Part shown: in pieces, positions 57,901 to 60,900 of the stretch
Numbering within the stretch: the stretch's first letter is position 1
Layout: every line of letters starts with the position of its first letter
NCBI GenBank assembly: GCA_008360955.1
Contig: LUCM01010391.1
Span: 281,881 to 345,880, forward strand
Length of the DNA stretch: 64,000 nt
Origin: Fasciolopsis buskii
Lineage: Eukaryota > Platyhelminthes > Trematoda > Plagiorchiida > Fasciolidae
Direction: 5' to 3'
Notes under the pieces: model-generated
The model's database searches: none
Seen by the model: only the letters and a program-made list of their open reading frames with translations
Told to the model about the DNA's origin: nothing
Program-made: the position numbers and the translations under genes

Positions 57901-60900
57901 ACATGGACTATTTTGGAATAAGAGTTCGTCTGTGACACAAATCATGATCAAACATGGGTCGTGAACAGGTCTATTAGTTGAAAGCAGAGACCAAATAATT
58001 ATATAGGGCAACTAGTTCACTGTGTAATAAATACTGAGAGGAATATCTTCAGGTCGAAAATCAGAACTGGGAAAAACCAGGAACATTTCAATTGCATGAA
58101 CTCCATGGTCTCTGTTAGTGAAATGTTCCATCAGCATCATTATCATCGTTCAGCATTAAGCAGGAGCACTAGCCTTACGGACTGCGCCCTTTCTCCCAGA
58201 GTTATACATTAGTATCGAAGGGCTGAGCTGGTTTTGGACTTATAACGGTGCAGAAAGAATTCCATGGTAGTCAGTGTGCAGAATACACAAGCTAATTGGG
58301 CGAGTGAAAATTTCTCTAAGTCACTTGGTTTCTACGGGAAACAGCAACACCATCTCCGCCGTTCATTGTTCGTTGTCATGTCATTCAGTGTCTTCAGGTG
58401 ACTAGTAGAGGGATGTTTTGTGCCCCACCCACGGAGGCGTGAGGTACCAATGTTACCTAAGTTCGCCGTACATTTTCTCGAAATGGTTGCCAGTAGTTAC
58501 CATCGGAAATTGTACACATTAGTTGATAGAGTCGAAAGTGCGGTTTTTCATCTTTTCCGTTTGAAGTGCTTTTTCTCCCCGTGATGATACAGCACTGTTC
58601 GTTCTACGCTGCTCTCGAGCTGAACTACAGGCAAGAAATAGGCAAAGTAACGTACTAATCAAATGATATCATAACGCACACTATCTCTCAATCGACCTGA
58701 GTTCTGATGTGAAGATTTTTGTGTGCATCTTATGAATAGTAGTAACATGTCACAACTTTGGGTAGCCGCAAATTTGAAGAAGTAACGCTTTTTCCTTGTT
58801 TGATGGCGCAATTAATTCTTGTGTGTTACTAACATATCTGTTTATCACGGGACCGCAGTTTAACGACAAAATCAGCTATCCTTTGACATGTATTGATCCC
58901 AAGGTTAATGCATTCCGACGCGAACTGTTGTGGGGTAATGATCCCGCATGCGGGAGCTGCGACGTGAATGAATTCAACTCTACCGATCAGAAGTCGATCC
59001 ATATAAACATTAAATACGTATGCTATCCCCCCAAAAAATTTGTCCACAACTTTTGTGTGCATTGACATGCTCTGCTACTCTCTGTCGGCCTGGTTTTATC
59101 AATTCGAGATTGCCGTTCTCAGGAACTATTATATTTTAATGAAAATGTATTGAGTGAAATCGAGTAACTGTAAATCTAATCACAAGAAGCGCTATAACTA
59201 TCGTAGCTCACATGTGATCCCAGCGACCAATCTCAAGGATGGCTTACCAACTCTCATGGTGTCTAGGGCACTAGTTAGCATATGAGCGAGGTCTGGAATT
59301 GGACACAGTCGTGTTACATGAGGAAGCATCATGATAATTATGGTCCATCAGTATCCTGGGCTATCTACTGCATTTCTCCTAAAACTGCTTTCAAAACACT
59401 GATTTTGCCACCCTTCATCAAGATCTGATTTCCGAAATCGGTCTTAATTTTAAGCATTCATCATTGGTGTCACATGATGACCTGTCGAGCATCATTGTGA
59501 TTGGGGAGACTAATACAACGGTAGGAATAGTAAACCAATCTAAAAATAGAATAATCTGTGATACGAAAAGTATTACTTATTGGGATTGTGTTGCTTTTCT
59601 CTTGCCTTAAAATCATCACCGTTTATGGCGACAGATTATTTACCGAAGTAAGAAGAAAGAAATCCGTGAAAAGTGTTAAAAACCCTGGTGGATTCAAGCA
59701 CATCCAAGTCAAATCCGGCTTGTTTTACTTGTCACAGAACGAGTTCTGAGTAAATGACTGTTATCAAGCAAAAACGGGGCAGATCAAAAACTAACTTTGT
59801 AGTGTCAACTAAAAGGTCCATTTGGAAATGAAAGCTTGGATGACATGTTGGCTTGATATGATGGTCCGCTATGTCAGATGACGCTTACGTGTTTCATTTT
59901 CTAGGCTGCCATCATGTTTAACTTAGATAATTCCGAACTCGTGGCTTAAAAACTACGGAACCCATAATAATCAGGTCTCTAGAAGAGACTGACGGTTGCA
60001 GAAAGTCGCCTCACCAGGATCGCAACTCGCATAAGATAACGGAGGTCAGGCACATTACACTACACGTCTGCCGAGTCGCAGATAAATAACACGCACACAC
60101 ATACACACACACTGCCTACGCGTACAAATTGTCCAGCTCCTTAGTACGTGAAAGAAGCCTGCTGGATTTATCGATTTACTCCTATCGGCCACCATCACTC
60201 GATGTTTGTGAACGTGAACTCATTCATTCGGTAAGCGACCAGCTCAGTGAATGGTTGTTTGGTCTCTCAGAGGTGAGGTCACAATGGTGGATAAAATATC
60301 CATTATCAACAGGAGGAAAATAAAAACTTCCATATCCGATTGATCCAGAGATAGATGTAGAAGTACTACAGGTAGACATCGGACCAATATATAAATGAAC
60401 AGGAAAGAAATGGACGATTGATAAACTGTCTAACCAATTCAATTCTTACCTCATGTACCCATAAACGCATCAATTTTTCTGCCTCGGTCATTTGCGCCGC
60501 GGGAACCAAACGAACACCCTTGATTACACGCGAGAAATCACGTAAGTTGAAGACATAATGCGATTTGGCTGGTGTGGGCAGGAAAGTGCGAATGGCTGTT
60601 TTATAAACCTGGAGTGTGGCTTGAACCATGATCTTTGGACGCCGGGGGAACAGAAAACGTAAATAAGAGAATGGGCATCTATTTGTCACGTGCCAACAAT
60701 TTGCGTGGAATCCCTGAGTAAAACAAAGACGTTAGTTTCACAAAACGGTGATGACTTGTATGGAATTCGATGAGTAATCAAGACATGTTTAAACTCAGCA
60801 CCAAGAGTTACTGTTTTCCCTTGGAATAGGTGGGAAGTTCGGTGACAGCCATGAGCCAAAAGTTCGGTTTGCGAGCTCATTGGGATTTTAAAGTGAGCAT

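Larger units (their letters stand above)
55359..60449 (-). other. DNAH3-like intron w2-w3 (5091 bp)
   Basis: Contains SINE copies A and D (56.93-57.11 and 57.36-57.53) and R-A copy 4 (60.09-60.29). Minus-strand bases 60070-59985 have weak A- and B-box-like words. A 63-codon open frame at 59558-59749 begins with a hydrophobic leader (see findings). The rest is unrecognised. Confidence 0.8.
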
